Positions 24,312 to 37,572 of a stretch of 64,000 nucleotides of DNA are shown here, one piece after another (the first letter of the stretch is position 1; each line of letters begins with the position of its first letter). The translations under genes and the position numbers were made by a program. The stretch is from Acanthochlamys bracteata (taxonomy: Eukaryota > Streptophyta > Magnoliopsida > Pandanales > Velloziaceae), in contig CM034138.1 in assembly GCA_019914995.1 (NCBI GenBank), positions 2,542,001-2,606,000 of the forward strand. The letters run 5' to 3'. The notes beneath the pieces are model-generated. The model was not told the origin of the DNA, did no database searches, and worked only from the letters and a program-made list of their open reading frames with translations.

Positions 24312-24353
24312 AGGGCAGCTGGCCATGTGCGGGATTGCCGCGCCAGCTGGCCC
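24312..24353. other. GC-rich hairpin island
   Basis: Arms GGGCAGCTGGCC and GCCAGCTGGCCC are nearly perfect inverted repeats around an 18-base loop. The surrounding DNA is strongly AT-rich. No function is assigned. Confidence 0.4.
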
Positions 24354-24699
24354 AATTCAGGGAACCCTAGGCGTTCTAACCCACACTAATTCCAGCTAAG
24401 CATCTCATGGCAATACTTAACGCCGTTAATTTGTCCTTACGAATATTCTATCACTTAAATTATATTTTTTTATGTTGAAACAATGTGAGAGTGTGGGTAA
24501 ATTAACATGTTGGTAATTAAGGAGTTAATTGGGCACACTGGTTCTGGATGAAAAAGGTAATTACTTAAATTCAGGATTAATTTCAGATAATTGACCAATT
24601 AAAATTCGCATACAATGCCTGGATTGAAAAAAGACTACGGAGTCTTTCTAATTATTTATGCAGTGAATGAAACTGCTTTAATTCTTAGGAGGTATTTTG

Positions 24700-24865
24700 T
24701 TCAGGTTTTTTTAACATTTTTTTTAATTTTTATTAATATATATTTTATAAATATTTAAAATTTAAAAATATATAAAAATTTTACGTAATACAATTTTTTT
24801 ATTTTTTATTTTTATTTTAAAAAAATATTATTTCATAAATAATTTCAAACGCATTTTAATGAATT
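24700..24865. repeat. AT-rich short element, family A (inverse orientation)
   Basis: It carries the TTAATATATATTTTATAAAT core and a TTTTACGTAATACAATTTTT block, ending TTTCAAACGCATTTT. This is the reverse of the 27440 copy. Confidence 0.5.
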
Positions 24866-27439
24866 TTTAACTTTTTTTTTTTTTCAAATTCTTCTGTTTA
24901 TGAGAATTCCACCACTGCCGTGAATTATACCAATTTTTCCGAGACTGGTTCAAGATAAGAGTAGCTAGCATTAGATAATTTGGTATAGACAAAGATGCTA
25001 AGTTACATGCGTCACTAGTTCAAATATATATGGCCAAAATATTACTAGAGTAAATTGGGAGTATAAATTGTTGCATTTTTGTCAAACGATAGTTCATTGC
25101 GTCTACGTATGTCTTCTTTTTAGACATGCGTCAAAAATTTGAAGTTATTCAATCATCATAATGAAAGAGATTTCTCTAGGGAAGGCACCAACCAAGAGCA
25201 ATATTATTTATCTATTCAAAAACTTTTCTTCTTGCACTCATAAGGTTAACACTTTGCAAGTTCTATTTTCTCACGATAGATTCCTTTTTCAAATGCACTT
25301 ATTTATTTCCTGACAACCAAGATACCAAAAACCATTAGTTGACACAGTTATGGTCCAGTTCATAAACTGTTTCTTTTTTTGTTTCCCCTCCATGATTGCA
25401 GGTGAAAATTCTCAATAGAAAATTGAGGATGTTTTCCTGCGTTGCCAGGCTAGTGTAACAAGTTTAAAACCTCGTCTTATGAAGCACTTGTCTAGTACAA
25501 TTTTTAGATATACTGATTAATGTCTAAACTAATACATCTCAATATAAGTCAACCTGAAATTTCATATACATGCCATGATTGCAGATTTGAATCTTTTATA
25601 CTTGTGAAAAAAAAAAATTACATGCCATAGATCTCTTATACTTTGTAGTTGGTCTTAATTAAATTGCATGATCATATGTAGATGCTTTGTTTGAGTTGCT
25701 CATGCTGCAAGCATTATAGAGCTTTTAGTACAGGAAAAGGACTGCTACTACTATTACAACTCCTAACCACAGGAGAAATACATTACTGTTGGAAGTTGGA
25801 ACAATTTAAGTTTTAAAATTATTTAACAGTCAACAAAGTAGGAGTTTTTATTGCAAGTGCAGGTTGTTGTCCTAAGTACGGAAACTGCAAAAGACACAAA
25901 TTTATTAATTAGTTAGAAATAGATTTGGCATAACCAAATTTCATTAAAATTAAATTTAATAAAAATAAATTAAATACAATTTTAATAAATTTGTGATAAT
26001 TTAAATTTTGATGGAAAATTCTGATATCAATTTCTCATAGACAGAAAAAAATAATAAATAAGAACAGTTTGACTATATTTTGTATTTATTTTTAATTTTT
26101 CATTCTCAAAAAGTTTGATATTTAAATTTTTTTAAATAAAATTGTATTTTTTTTAGGTTTTAATTAAAAATATCAACTATTTTAAAACAATTATCAAAAC
26201 ATTTTTTAAAATATTATATTTTAAGAATTCGAAACGACTCCGAGGGCGTGAGATTCAACAACTTCGCTGATCTTTCATGTTTAAACGCTCTCGAACAGTC
26301 AGATTAACATGTAGAGAATAATAAAATTTTCAATTTATCTTAACTGTTTTTTATTTCGTATCAAGTCAAAAACTCTTTAATGTGTAACATAGATGTTAGA
26401 ATTTTAGAATCCGAAATCGTTAAGAATCAAATTTTATAGTTTAAATATTTTTATTTTAATTTTTTTAATTCTCAATCATAAAAATAAATAACAAAAATAT
26501 TATTAAGTATTTATCTTTTAGCTTTAGAATCATGTATAAGGAGACACTTGTGTGTTTAGATATATAAAAAAAACTTGTCGATACAATTAGGACTTTGTAT
26601 TAAAAAATAAAATTATATATAATTTTATTACGTATAACATATCCATACAATGCATCGTTAAATTGGCTTTTGGATGACTTTAAATACTTTTCAATTTCAA
26701 AAACTGTATATTATTATTTTTTAAATTTAAAACTTTTAAAATATAATATATGTTATAAAAATAATTATATTATATCTTTTAAAAAATTATAAATAATTGT
26801 TTGATTTTTTTTTGTTGAAAATCTCTACACAACTCTTTGAACCAGCGTTGATGCGTCTCATCATTCATTTGTCCACTTTCATTTCAGTATTTCACCTAAT
26901 TTTTCTTTTTTCATTTCTTGTTCATAGTCATTGATAACTCAATTTATGTTCATTATTGCAGCCGTCGATTGAAAACACAAACTGCTGCCGAGCATGTTCC
27001 TGCTGTCTTTATGGATCCACAGGAAACAATATCGGCGATCGATAACTTAAAATTTAGTGAAAAAATAAAAATTAAAATAATAATTAAAATATATAAACTA
27101 ATCAAATTTAATTTGAAAAGTTTTTACAACCAAAACACATTTTTAGCAACGTTCATAATTCTACTAAAATCAGTGTTCTTTACCTAATATGAGATGACAA
27201 ATACCTCTCATTATTTTTTTAAGCTAAAAAAGAAATAATCAATCAATGGGCTAAAAATGTGCATGAAATTTCTTGTCAAATCATGATGATTGGATATAAC
27301 GCCATTTTTTTATCTATTGTTAATTCAAGTGGACGTAGTATAGCGATTAGTTGGATTCCAAATCTATGGATATGTACATGACAAAAAATCAACCTCACAA
27401 AATGTTTTGGACGCAAGAATCTTCTTTACAAACACGTTT

Positions 27440-27685
27440 CAGAGTATTTATGAAATAAAATTTTTTTAAAATAAAAAATATTTTAATTTTTTTTAAAAAT
27501 AATTTTTAATTTTTTTTATTTTAAAAAATAATAAAAATATGTAATAAAAATTTTTATTTTATAAAATTTTTTATATTTTTTAAATTTTTATATAAATTTT
27601 TTATATATTTATAAAATATATATTAAAAAATATAAAATAAAAAAAATTAAAAAATAGCTTTTAAAAAGCTAAAACAAACGCGTCC
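27440..27685. repeat. AT-rich short element, family A
   Basis: Motif order is TTTATGAAATAAAATTTTTT, then a TAATAAAAATTTTTATTTTA block, then TTTATAAAATATATATTAAA. It ends AGCTAAAACAAACGCG. The 27735 copy next to it shares the whole order. Confidence 0.55.
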
Positions 27686-27734
27686 TTCGTGGACATGACT
27701 GATCTCTTTGGAAACAAGCTATGACTAATTTGGT

Positions 27735-27950
27735 ATTTAGAAATTCTTATAAAATAATTTTTTTTAAAACAAAATATATTTTTAATTTTGTTAAAATAAA
27801 TTTTATTTTTAAAAAAAAATAATATATAATAAAAAATTTATTACGTAAAATTTTTTATATTTATTTAATTTTTTAATAAAAATTTTAAATATTTATAAAA
27901 TATATATTAAAAATATAAAATAAAATATTAAAAAGTAACGTTTGAAAAAC
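27735..27950. repeat. AT-rich short element, family A, adjacent copy
   Basis: It has the same order as 27440-27685, including TTATTACGTAAAATTTTTTA and ATTTATAAAATATATATTAA, and ends AACGTTTGAAAAACGC. Confidence 0.55.
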
Positions 27951-28379
27951 GCAATTTTAAAACTAATGCTTCATATATCATTGCCTATATTTAGAAACAA
28001 TAAGGTATTTTCAGATTTTGTTTCATTAGCGGTTTTAGGTCCAAACCGTCACATTTGGTGTTTTTCTAAGCTTTACAAGTGTTCGATAGCTCTACTTTTG
28101 CCAATTGATTTGGATTTACAGACCCAGCATTTAATATGGTATCATAGCTTTGTTTAGTCCAACTCATTATCCATTAAACGCAAGCCTATTCTAATCCGGC
28201 TGTTAGTTTAGTATGTATGCTGTAATTCAAATCTACGCATCGCATGAGAGTGAGTGTTAGCAGATTTGGTCTCACATTATATTGAGCAAATCTACACAAT
28301 TAATTAAAAAAATGAAAGAATGAATTAAATTGGTAACTAAATATTTCGAGTAATAATTTTTCTATAAAATAGTAATAAT

Positions 28380-30051
28380 ATAGTCGACTATTTATAATAA
28401 TTTTTTGCATAAAAGTAAGTTAAACACAACATAATATTTTAGTCGACTGAATACGACTGATTTCTACACAAAAAAAAATTAATATTTTTATTTATTTAAT
28501 GCAAACAAAAAATACAAAAAATTATTTATCACTTTATGTGATTCGGCAGACAACTTTGTCTAAGTTGACAAATGTTTAGCCAACTACACTTACCTCAATG
28601 TTTTTTCTAAGAAGAACCACCGGTAGCCTCCTAAGCTCCTAAATCTCATCGGTTGCTACCACATTATAGCCATATTTTTTTCAAGTACGTAGCTTATTAT
28701 AAAATTAGGATAACAGAAAAGATTTAATCAAACCCTTCTATGCGAGTGTAATCTACATTGCAATAAATTCATGTGTGCGTGGTTTACGATATTCCTCTCA
28801 CAAATATAATTTTAGAATCACTCTCTAACAAAAGAAGTCACTCAATGAAAACTTAAAAAGGATAAAAAAGTAGACGAGCAATAAAGTAGTAGATGAATAC
28901 TCGATAAATAGTTGATTGTTCGTTGAAAAGGGTTCTTTGTATAGTTTGATATTTTTCTATTCAGCTTGAATTTTAATCTCTTTTATAGTTCGGTGTCTTC
29001 TTCTCTCTTGTCTCTATTTGTAACTCTCATTCGTTTTCTTACATCTCCTTTAATTCCTGACTTGTCAATTCGAAATTTAAACGTTAAGAAATACTTCTTA
29101 CTTATCTTTTTGTGTCTACTACAGCTCCCATTATCTAGATTTTTGTGCCGATTCACGATGTATTTCTTGCTCGTAAGTCTTCAACGATTAGTTTTGCAGT
29201 TGAGTAGAATCTTCATAATTATGCGGTAGGCTTTCAATTCTGTATTTAATTCATTAGTATGAGCGAATGTGATCTTTCTTACATTTTAAATGAGGATATC
29301 GGTGTTTTCATTTTTCTCACACGCGTTCAACCTCTTATCAGCTATGTAATTTCTTCTATTTCTTGTGTGGCCTAGTGAGAAGTTAATTTGGATGAGATGG
29401 TTGATGGATCAAGCTTAATTTTGAATTATCTCTTTGAGTTTGTCAATCAATCTATAAAATTTCCGTAGTAATTCTATATAATATGTTGTTTGTGATTTAG
29501 TATTGTTTCAACATAGTTGATTATGTGTAAATATACTCCTTGAAATTGGATCATTAATATTTCTTTACATAAAAATTGAAATTTAATTCTTGAACTCAAA
29601 TTTGGGCTACTCACAAAAATTTTGATATCATCTTTGTTATGTGTCTTGACCTTTTCTTCTTGTGAATTTTTGTTGTTCGTAATATGAATTTGCAGCTTGA
29701 ACATCCCTCGATCTCCGATGAAAATTTTGACTCAAATGAGGTCTACATCATACTCAAATCTACCTCTGAAATATATAAATGGTCATGTTCTTTCGAATGG
29801 TCAGCAGAGCAAATCAGTCAACTTTTTTTCATGAAACTCTATTTTACTCAACTCTTTCGTTTCTCGTGCAAGAGTTAGTTAAGTGTTGAGAATAGAGCAA
29901 AGTCAACGTTGACTTCGAAAATAACTGATTTTCTTTAAGAAGAATCCGTCCTTATAATTCTGCACAGTTGGTATAAACTGTTAATTCAACTAACTCATAA
30001 ATTATAATTTTTAGTTTTTATTATTATCAAAATCAGCCTTTGCGTTCTATC
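28380..30051 (-). repeat. Putative long LTR-like repeat
   Basis: On the minus strand the block begins TGTGATAGAACGCAAAGG at 30051 and resembles the minus-strand start of the 5300-7031 block. The other side contains paired AGTCGACT motifs (28382 and 28440). No coding domain and no target duplication were found, so a solo LTR is only a hypothesis. The frames at 28966 and 29474 match nothing I recognise. Confidence 0.35.
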
Positions 30052-30818
30052 ACAACGGTAGGCTAGATGCTCTTCTGAATTTTTACAAGATATGATCAAC
30101 TCTAATTTTTGCAATTAATTTTGATTCAGCGCGCTAAACTTCTACATGTTTAACTATTGGCCTTCTACAGCATCTAACATAATTTGGTGTATAGGTACGT
30201 TAAGAAATAATTTTTTAACCGTATCATTACCTCATTCCACCTTCATCTAACCATCTATTATTAATTTTCACCATATTATTGGGGTTTTTTCTAATTTGTG
30301 GAGGTGGCCTAAAAATATAGATGATTGGGCTCATGTGGAAGAGTTAATGAACGGTTCATATTGTTGATCAAATTCTCAAACGCATATACATGGTTTGTTT
30401 AGGTAGGATCAAATGCGCGTATATAAAACTGAGCAAGTAACAGTTAATATTTCTTAGTAAATATTTCTCTTGGAGTTATTCACTTCTTGGAATCGATTCA
30501 ACGTTATATAAATAACATTACATATATGTAATTGCTTGGGTTCATGTTATAATATACTAAGCCTCCTAGATATATACTTGCTGACAACTAGCAATATATA
30601 CATGTCCTACTAAATGCAGTCATAATCTGCTACTGATTATTATTTATCACAGTATCATGCAATGTCCATTGTTGAATAGAAGACATCAATTAATCTTAGT
30701 ATTATTATATGTTATCCAACATCAATAAAATCCATTTTATGATTTATTCAACTAATATTTTGCAATTAGTCGTTTGTTCAGTTCTTGAAGAAGATAGCTT
30801 TAAGTAATATACCAAATA

Positions 30819-31488
30819 CATAATTGTAAAATCCGGACCGGCCCGCTCGGGTCGATCCAGAAATCGTCAATCCGAAACGTAAATCGGTTCGGATTTATGA
30901 TATAACCGTCTATGCAATCAACCCGTTCTGACCTGCTTCAATCCGTTCTAATCCGCTTCGACCTAATCGACCCGCTCGTCCGGGTCAAACCGAATTAAAT
31001 TAAATTTTAAAAAAATTAAATTTATAATATATTGATGCAAAAATAATTATTAGTAGCCTTATATTAAAATATAATATGTAGTTTAGATTTTATATTTGGA
31101 TGTGATAATATAAAAAAATAAGTTTGTTATATTTTATTTGTAAATATTTATTATTAGTGATTTTTAAATTTTTATATTACTAATTTTGTTAAATTGTAAG
31201 AAAAATAACAAAATTATTTTAAAACAAAAAAATTCTTTTGAAATTTTTTATTTAAAATAGTTTTTTATTTTTCTATATCTTTTTTTTAAGTTTATTTTTT
31301 CTTTTATGCTTTCTAACAAAGAAAAAATTTATTATTATTTTTTTTGAAATAATAAGCGTTCGCACTACCGTCAACGCTTTAGTATTTTTGACATGACGGT
31401 TCAACTAATTGACACAACGGGTCAACCCGTGACCCGTTGATTCGGACAGTTTTCCGGTTCAATGTCCGATCCGATTTTTACAACTATG
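30819..31488. mobile_element. Non-autonomous TIR element with 8-bp TSD (hAT-like)
   Basis: The left end CATAATTGTAAAATCCGGACC is mirrored by the reverse complement of the right end, CATAGTTGTAAAAATCGGATC. A perfect 8-bp duplication ACCAAATA flanks it (30811-30818 and 31489-31496). The outer 150 bp on each side are GC-richer with many (A)ACCCG/CGGGT motifs; the core is AT-rich and non-coding. Length is 670 bp. The 8-bp duplication points to hAT, though the terminus is not the classic CAGGG. Confidence 0.85.
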
Positions 31489-33264
31489 ACCAAATAAGTG
31501 AAGTACCAAAGTATACAAAATAAATCAGGGGATCCAATGCATAACTTAGAAAATTATATTAATTCGCTTGTCACCATTATTTCTATATTAAAATTAAATG
31601 TTAATTTGATGACTTCGATGGCAAAAGTATTAAACTAATATATTGACTTAATTACAACCCACAAAAAAATTGTATTAAGTTCATATAGAAGCTTCTTGCA
31701 TTTATAGCAAGTTCAAAGTTCATGACATTAACAAAATCAGATTTTCGAAGAAAAAAAAAGGAATTGAAAGTTTCAGCTTGCTATTAGAACCTTTCAACTC
31801 CAATACACATTACTATTTCTACAGATCATAAGAACAGTGCAGTTGCAGCAAAATTTAATAAATTCTAGAATCACTTGAAATGAAACTATAAATCGTACAT
31901 ATATCATTATGACTATATTTTTTGAAATCTGTATAATATATTCCAAGTTCAATTCCAAGAGAGAAAAACCATAGTAAGCCATGTGGGTACAGAATGTCTA
32001 AGAGCAAGGAATCCCATTTCACAGGTGACAACTTCTGATCGAACCTTTCCTTGAACTCAGTAGTAAAGTACTACTTGTGAATGAGATGACAACAATAATA
32101 ATTTACACCGTTTTTATTATTTTTTGTTTACTTGAAAGAAAGCTACAAGATAAACAGAACTCCGACAGCACAATCATCACAAGCAATAGAGAAATCAAAC
32201 TTTGCAGTGAACCGCCTGCAGGGAAGTGAGAGAGAGAAGAGCGAAGAGAGGGTTCCAATGTTTTTTGTTGTTTGTTTTTGGTTTTTTTTCTTTTAAATTC
32301 AAATCAGTGACGTGATGAAGTTGCGAATCAAATGCATAGTAACATGAGCTTGGTTGGCTTTCGCTTGGGACTGAGGAGATTGCACGTGATGTTGGCTGAC
32401 CTAGCACGTGCGCCACATGCTACAGTTCACTAGCTGGAAATGGTTTGCATTTTGATATATTTCTATAGATTTATAAACAAATATTCCCCGATATTTGCAT
32501 GCTAATTGTGAAGCACTGCAGATGGTGGCAACCTGCTATTGGTTTCTGATTTCATGTTAATTAGGTTCATTTTTTTGCTTAATTTCTTTTAAAAGTCTTT
32601 TGACTACCTATTGAATCACTTCAAAATTTAAAAGTTGATTTCTTTTTTCCTTCAGGGTATAGTAGCATTGATAGCTTTCGGTCATCAATTGCTACCTTCC
32701 AGATATGAAGCTGTGTAAGAATAGAACATAACCACACACTAGAAGCTACACACCGGAGAAAGGATTCTTTCATACTCTCTCCTTTTTGCATTAGATTCAA
32801 CTGCAGAAAACCCCACCCAATTGAGCCTTTCGCCTTCTTTGGAGAGCTGGTTAAAGGATTCAAAGTTCAGAAAGGTTCAAGGAGTTGAATGCCAAAGAAT
32901 AAAAACCTGCCGCTTCCTTTTGTTGAATCCCTGTCGGGTAAGAGTTAGAAATAAAAATGGCTGTTGTAAATATTAAATATTGCTAATAAAAAAAAAGCTG
33001 AGCTTTGCATTTCATAAAGAACTAGTCAAATGCATGCATTTTCCAGATTCTTTACTAAAAGCCTGCTGGAAGACGATGAATGTCAAAATTGAATACTGAC
33101 CTTTAAGGGTGGACTTTGCACTCAAAACTGAATTACGCAGAATCCTGACAGATCACAATCTATTGGCGAAGGGCAGAACTACCAAGAAGCTGGAGAGATT
33201 CTTAATTTCTTCGTCCCGGACCAACGTGTATTTTAAGCTTTAGATTTAGGGAGACATTTATGAT

Positions 33265-33435
33265 GGTTTATGAAATAAATATTTTTTACTTTAAAAATAT
33301 ATAATAAAATTTTTTTATTATGTAATATTTTTTTATATTTTTAATAAATTTTTATATACTTATAAAATACGTATTAAAAAATATAAAATAAAAAATTTAA
33401 AATAGCGTTTAAAAAACACTAAATCAAACAGATTT
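33265..33435. repeat. AT-rich short element, family A
   Basis: It contains TTATTATGTAATATTTTTTTATA and TATAAAATACGTATTAAAAA, and ends AATAGCGTTTAAAAAACACT. It is directly followed by another copy. Confidence 0.5.
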
Positions 33436-33439
33436 TTAG

Positions 33440-33645
33440 TGAGCTTTCAAAAGTATTTATAATAAATTATTTAAATAAAAAATATTTTTTTCTATTTAAA
33501 AATAGTTTATTTTTTTATTTTAAAAAAAGAATAATAATTTTTATAATATAAAATTTTTATATATTTTTAAAATTTTAAATTCTATATATTATTATAAAAA
33601 AATTAAAAATTGTGAATTAAAAAGTTAATAAATGCCTTCCGAAAA
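33440..33645. repeat. AT-rich short element, second adjacent copy
   Basis: It opens AAAAGTATTTATAATAAATTA and closes near AAAAAGTTAATAAATGCC. It is more diverged than the copy next to it but keeps the element's layout. Confidence 0.4.
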
Positions 33646-36600
33646 CGAACTGCCAAATACGCCCTTAATCTCCACAAGACGAGAAGGTGGCCAAGTTGTA
33701 GAAGTAACGATTCAATTGTTCTATTATATCCAATGACCTTTTCAAATGGGTGGAGAGTCAAAGAATATCAACAATAATAGGCAATGCAGTGATATACACA
33801 AGCACTTAAAATATATGGCACATTGTGGAGATAGAAATCCAATAATCTTCATCATCGATCCTTAGCCCATCAAACTCTACCATATACTCATCGGGATTTC
33901 CCAAACATGATGCTTTCCGCATGGTTATACCAATGAAGAAGCTCAAACGGGCTCTGTTAGCACGGGTGATTTGCAGAAACTAACCCCATGTCACAACAAG
34001 TCCAAATGTGGTGGCTGCTCTGATGCAGACCTGGAAGCTGATTGCAACTTATGGCTCAGAATGAACTCCATTAGTTAAGGGGACAGGTTCTTTCATATCA
34101 TGAGCTTCAGATTCTGTAATAGTGACACCAAATTTTACTTCTAATATTCCTGTCAGAAGTAACGAGGTCTTCAAGGCTCAAGTGAAACAATGAGATCCCC
34201 TAAAAAAACTCAATAGTCCCAATAGATGTCTACATCAAAATATCCTTCAGAAAGAGCATGTATTAAAGCAAATTGTTGACCACTCAATCGTGGGGCAGTG
34301 AGTAGAGGGCAAGTGAAACCAGAACATAAGCGACAATGCATTTACACACACCTGGAAAGAGCGCTAAGGAAGTGAGGAAGTAGAACACAGAGGCATTATT
34401 TTAAACCAACGCAGACGAGAAGCATGAATTACACATTGAACTGGCAATAGTATCCAGACTAACAGCCAATCCCTCGGCCATGATAATTGGTCAAAATTTT
34501 ATAGTAAGAATCCTTACTGAGAAAATGCCTTCCAAAGTATTAAGACAAATCAGAAGCAACGCAGCCAAACTCATTGAATGAATTATTGTTGTAGGTGTGT
34601 TCCTGTTGCAGGAGAGCAAATACAAATATGGAGTGAATACCATAGCTTATAAAATTCCCGTATCAACAGAACGAAAAGGTAGACGCAAATCATTATAACC
34701 AAGTCCGATGCATTTGAGTAGGGAGTTAAACAAATTGATAGAAGAACATTTCAAGGTATGTAAACAAATAAAAAATAATAACATCCAATTTATTTTCATT
34801 TCGCTCTAGAAAATGAGTAAAAACATAGACTTAGGTAATCATATCATAAACCACCTTTGCAGCAACTGTAGATTGGCTCTTTTTCCATGCACATGAGGCA
34901 AGACAGCTTGCTTGAGTAGCTGCAAAAGCACTGGATGTATTAAAAATAACATAATCAGTCAGTACATCAGTACAATCACATGAACAATTTAAAGATTACA
35001 GCTGAGCTAGTTTATAGCATGAACTCGTATAAAGGTTTCACTGCTGAAAACGATCATATGCTCAGAAAATAGCAAGCACATAGCCGTGATCCTTCACCTG
35101 TATATCGAGTTGCCTTGCAAGTGCAACAGTTCTTCGCATAACCTCCTCTCGAATATGAGGTCAGTGCCACCATAAGCTCGTATAAGCAAAGGAAGAACAT
35201 GAGATACCAAACTAGCCTGGAAAAACTATTAATCTTAAGTAAATAACATTTCAAAAGAGCTAAAAATTGCCTAGTAAATTACACTTCATAAAAGTAAAAA
35301 ATATTCAAGAAAATTAATTGACGAATCAAAATTACTGCAGCAAGAAAACTATGACCAAACAGAAACCAAGAAATTACACAAAGTGAAACCTCTAACATGC
35401 ATGTGGCTACGCAAACTACCTAAGCTCCTTCTGCAGATACTTAAATAAGGATTGACCAATTTATTAACATAAAGATATAACTGCAACAGCAGACATACTA
35501 GCAAAATATAATATCGAGACAATGCGATTACTGAGCAAAAGAATTAACAGATCTCGAGACCTAACTATCCACAAAGACAACCATTGAAGCAAGACATATG
35601 TGAGGAGAACTAAAGTTCTGGATCAGAAGGATCCCAAAAGTACCATCCAGTAAATCATGCCATTACCTTGTTAATAATAATCTCTGTGTGTTTCACTAGT
35701 ACAACAAGTGTTTCACCAGATGCAGAGCTCAAGACTGGAACCAGCACAGGCAAAGTGGTAAGCTCAAAATCATTTCTATCCTACAAAAAAAGGGAGTTTA
35801 GGATGACAATATAATGTATTAGCTATGAAGAAAGAAAATGCACCTGGCAGTTGAGCTCGTTTATATCCTCTAAAGAACATGAAACAACAGAAAGATACAA
35901 CGCCCAGGTTTTGAGAATGCAATGTAAGAAACAATTGATGAAGCTATATATAAGCAGACATACAATACCAAGCGCATAAAAATTTAGCATAGATTAAAGA
36001 GCTCAAACAACAATTATACCTGAGAGTCTGCTATTGTGAGAACAAAGGGCAGAGTCATTGACTGCATTACCAAGTTGCGCAGCTCCGCACACAGAGACAA
36101 ATCACCTGAATGGAGGTACAGAACCTAGACGTTGATAGCTAATGATGCCCAGTACAGACGCACACAAAAAAAAAGGACTTCAATAGAGTGTACCAAACAA
36201 CCCAAACAGTAGATTTCTTAAGGTTCCTCCAGATTTCTAATAACTCTAAGAGAAACCAAAACCTTATACTGCAATATACGATAATCAAAATCTTTCCGCA
36301 TTTCAGACAAGCCCTTCAGAAGCTCAGACTTCTGCATGTTATCCCTCTCCTGCAGAAGTGAAACTGATCAGCGTGAACTCACCTCTTTAATATTTACAAT
36401 CAGTTAGAAATATTAAATTTATCATATAATCCATACAAGCATGTGTTAGAAGATGAAGAGCACACAATGTAGTGTCATCCCTGAAGAATGAAGAGCCTGC
36501 AATATATTTAAAAGAACAGGCACAAAATTAGTTAACTTTAAAAAATAAGATGGCATAAGATAGCCTATAGGAACAAAGCTAACATGTGAACTCCATGGCA

Positions 36601-37572
36601 CTAGGTCTAGAGGCCTCGTTCATGGATAACGCCCTCTGCAGATCTCCTATTAACTCCAAAAGAATGCTTGGAAAGGCTTCACTTGTTAAGTAAGTCAAGC
36701 TAATTCAGGTACTGCACCAATCAAAGAAAAACAATGAGAGAAACTTCTTAGATATGAGACAACTAACTAACAGTTTGCACTCTGACAAACAAAATACTTC
36801 AGTTAACGAGAACAGTAGAACAAAGAGTAATTCTCCTCCTGTTCCTCAGCTTATTCTCCTTCTCCTCCTTGTCTACTCCTTGCACTATTGTCAGCGGCAT
36901 GTTGGTTGAACAAGCTTAATCAGCCTAATATCGTATAAATCAGATGATTCCTAATGGCTCTTTAGTCTAGCTAGTTTAAATTTGGAAATAAATGGCCCCA
37001 CTATGTTTATTAAAGAGCCAAATACTATAAATGCCCAAACATGAAACTAAACCACACTACGATGTGGCATGAGAAAACATAATCAATGTTCAATGTTTTC
37101 TTCCAGACAGAGTGAACTCATGCAAAGAGTAATCCGTTAGTATGCAGTAGTATGCTTTGACCCATGCAATATTCCTCAATGAGCAAGTATTTACAATCTA
37201 GAGCGAATGTTAATAAAATAATTTCCTTCCTGTGGCTTCAGCTTGGACTGGCCCAGTACGATGCCGATTTAGGGCAGGTCATATACAAACAAGTAACTTC
37301 TTGACATCGACCCAAATAATCCAATACCAAAATATTGTGACTCACTATACTCTACCATCAAATCATATCTACATATCCCATAATTTGGAAAAATGCCAAG
37401 CAGTTTAAGATGTGTTTATTTATGCTAACGTAAGGTTTATTTGAGGCGTGTTGCATAACAAGATGTCTTCTACTTCCCGTCCATGCTCATCAATCTAGTT
37501 GACACTGAATTTAGCTTTTTATTAGCTTCAAACATGACTATCTTTTGTATATTGGGTTACTTACAATACTAA

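Larger units (their letters stand above)
23831..28379. other. Intergenic region with AT-rich repeats, no gene seen
   Basis: I see no gene. Family A elements lie at 24700-24865, 27440-27685 and 27735-27950. A small GC-rich island with inverted CAGCTGGCC arms lies at 24312-24353. The reading frame at 26918-27187 begins with a few codons of normal composition and then runs into AT-rich repeat; I do not support it as a gene. Confidence 0.45.
31497..34839. other. Intergenic region with AT-rich repeats; no supported gene
   Basis: I see no gene. Two family A elements sit at 33265-33435 and 33440-33645. Two CACGTG G-boxes lie 22 bp apart at 32383 and 32405 without an obvious gene beside them. At 34049-34135 a minus-strand frame with GVTITES resembles the tail of SCYL2 (RGVTVTDSG-like in relatives) and may extend the pseudogene to the right of this region. 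Confidence 0.4.

Noticed and set aside
24312-24353. microRNA precursor
   Set aside because: The hairpin arms are only 12 bp and GC-palindromic, with no room for a 21-nt duplex, so it does not fit plant miRNA structure.
26918-27187. 89-residue reading frame
   Set aside because: Only its first third has normal composition and it then runs into AT-rich DNA; no family is recognised.
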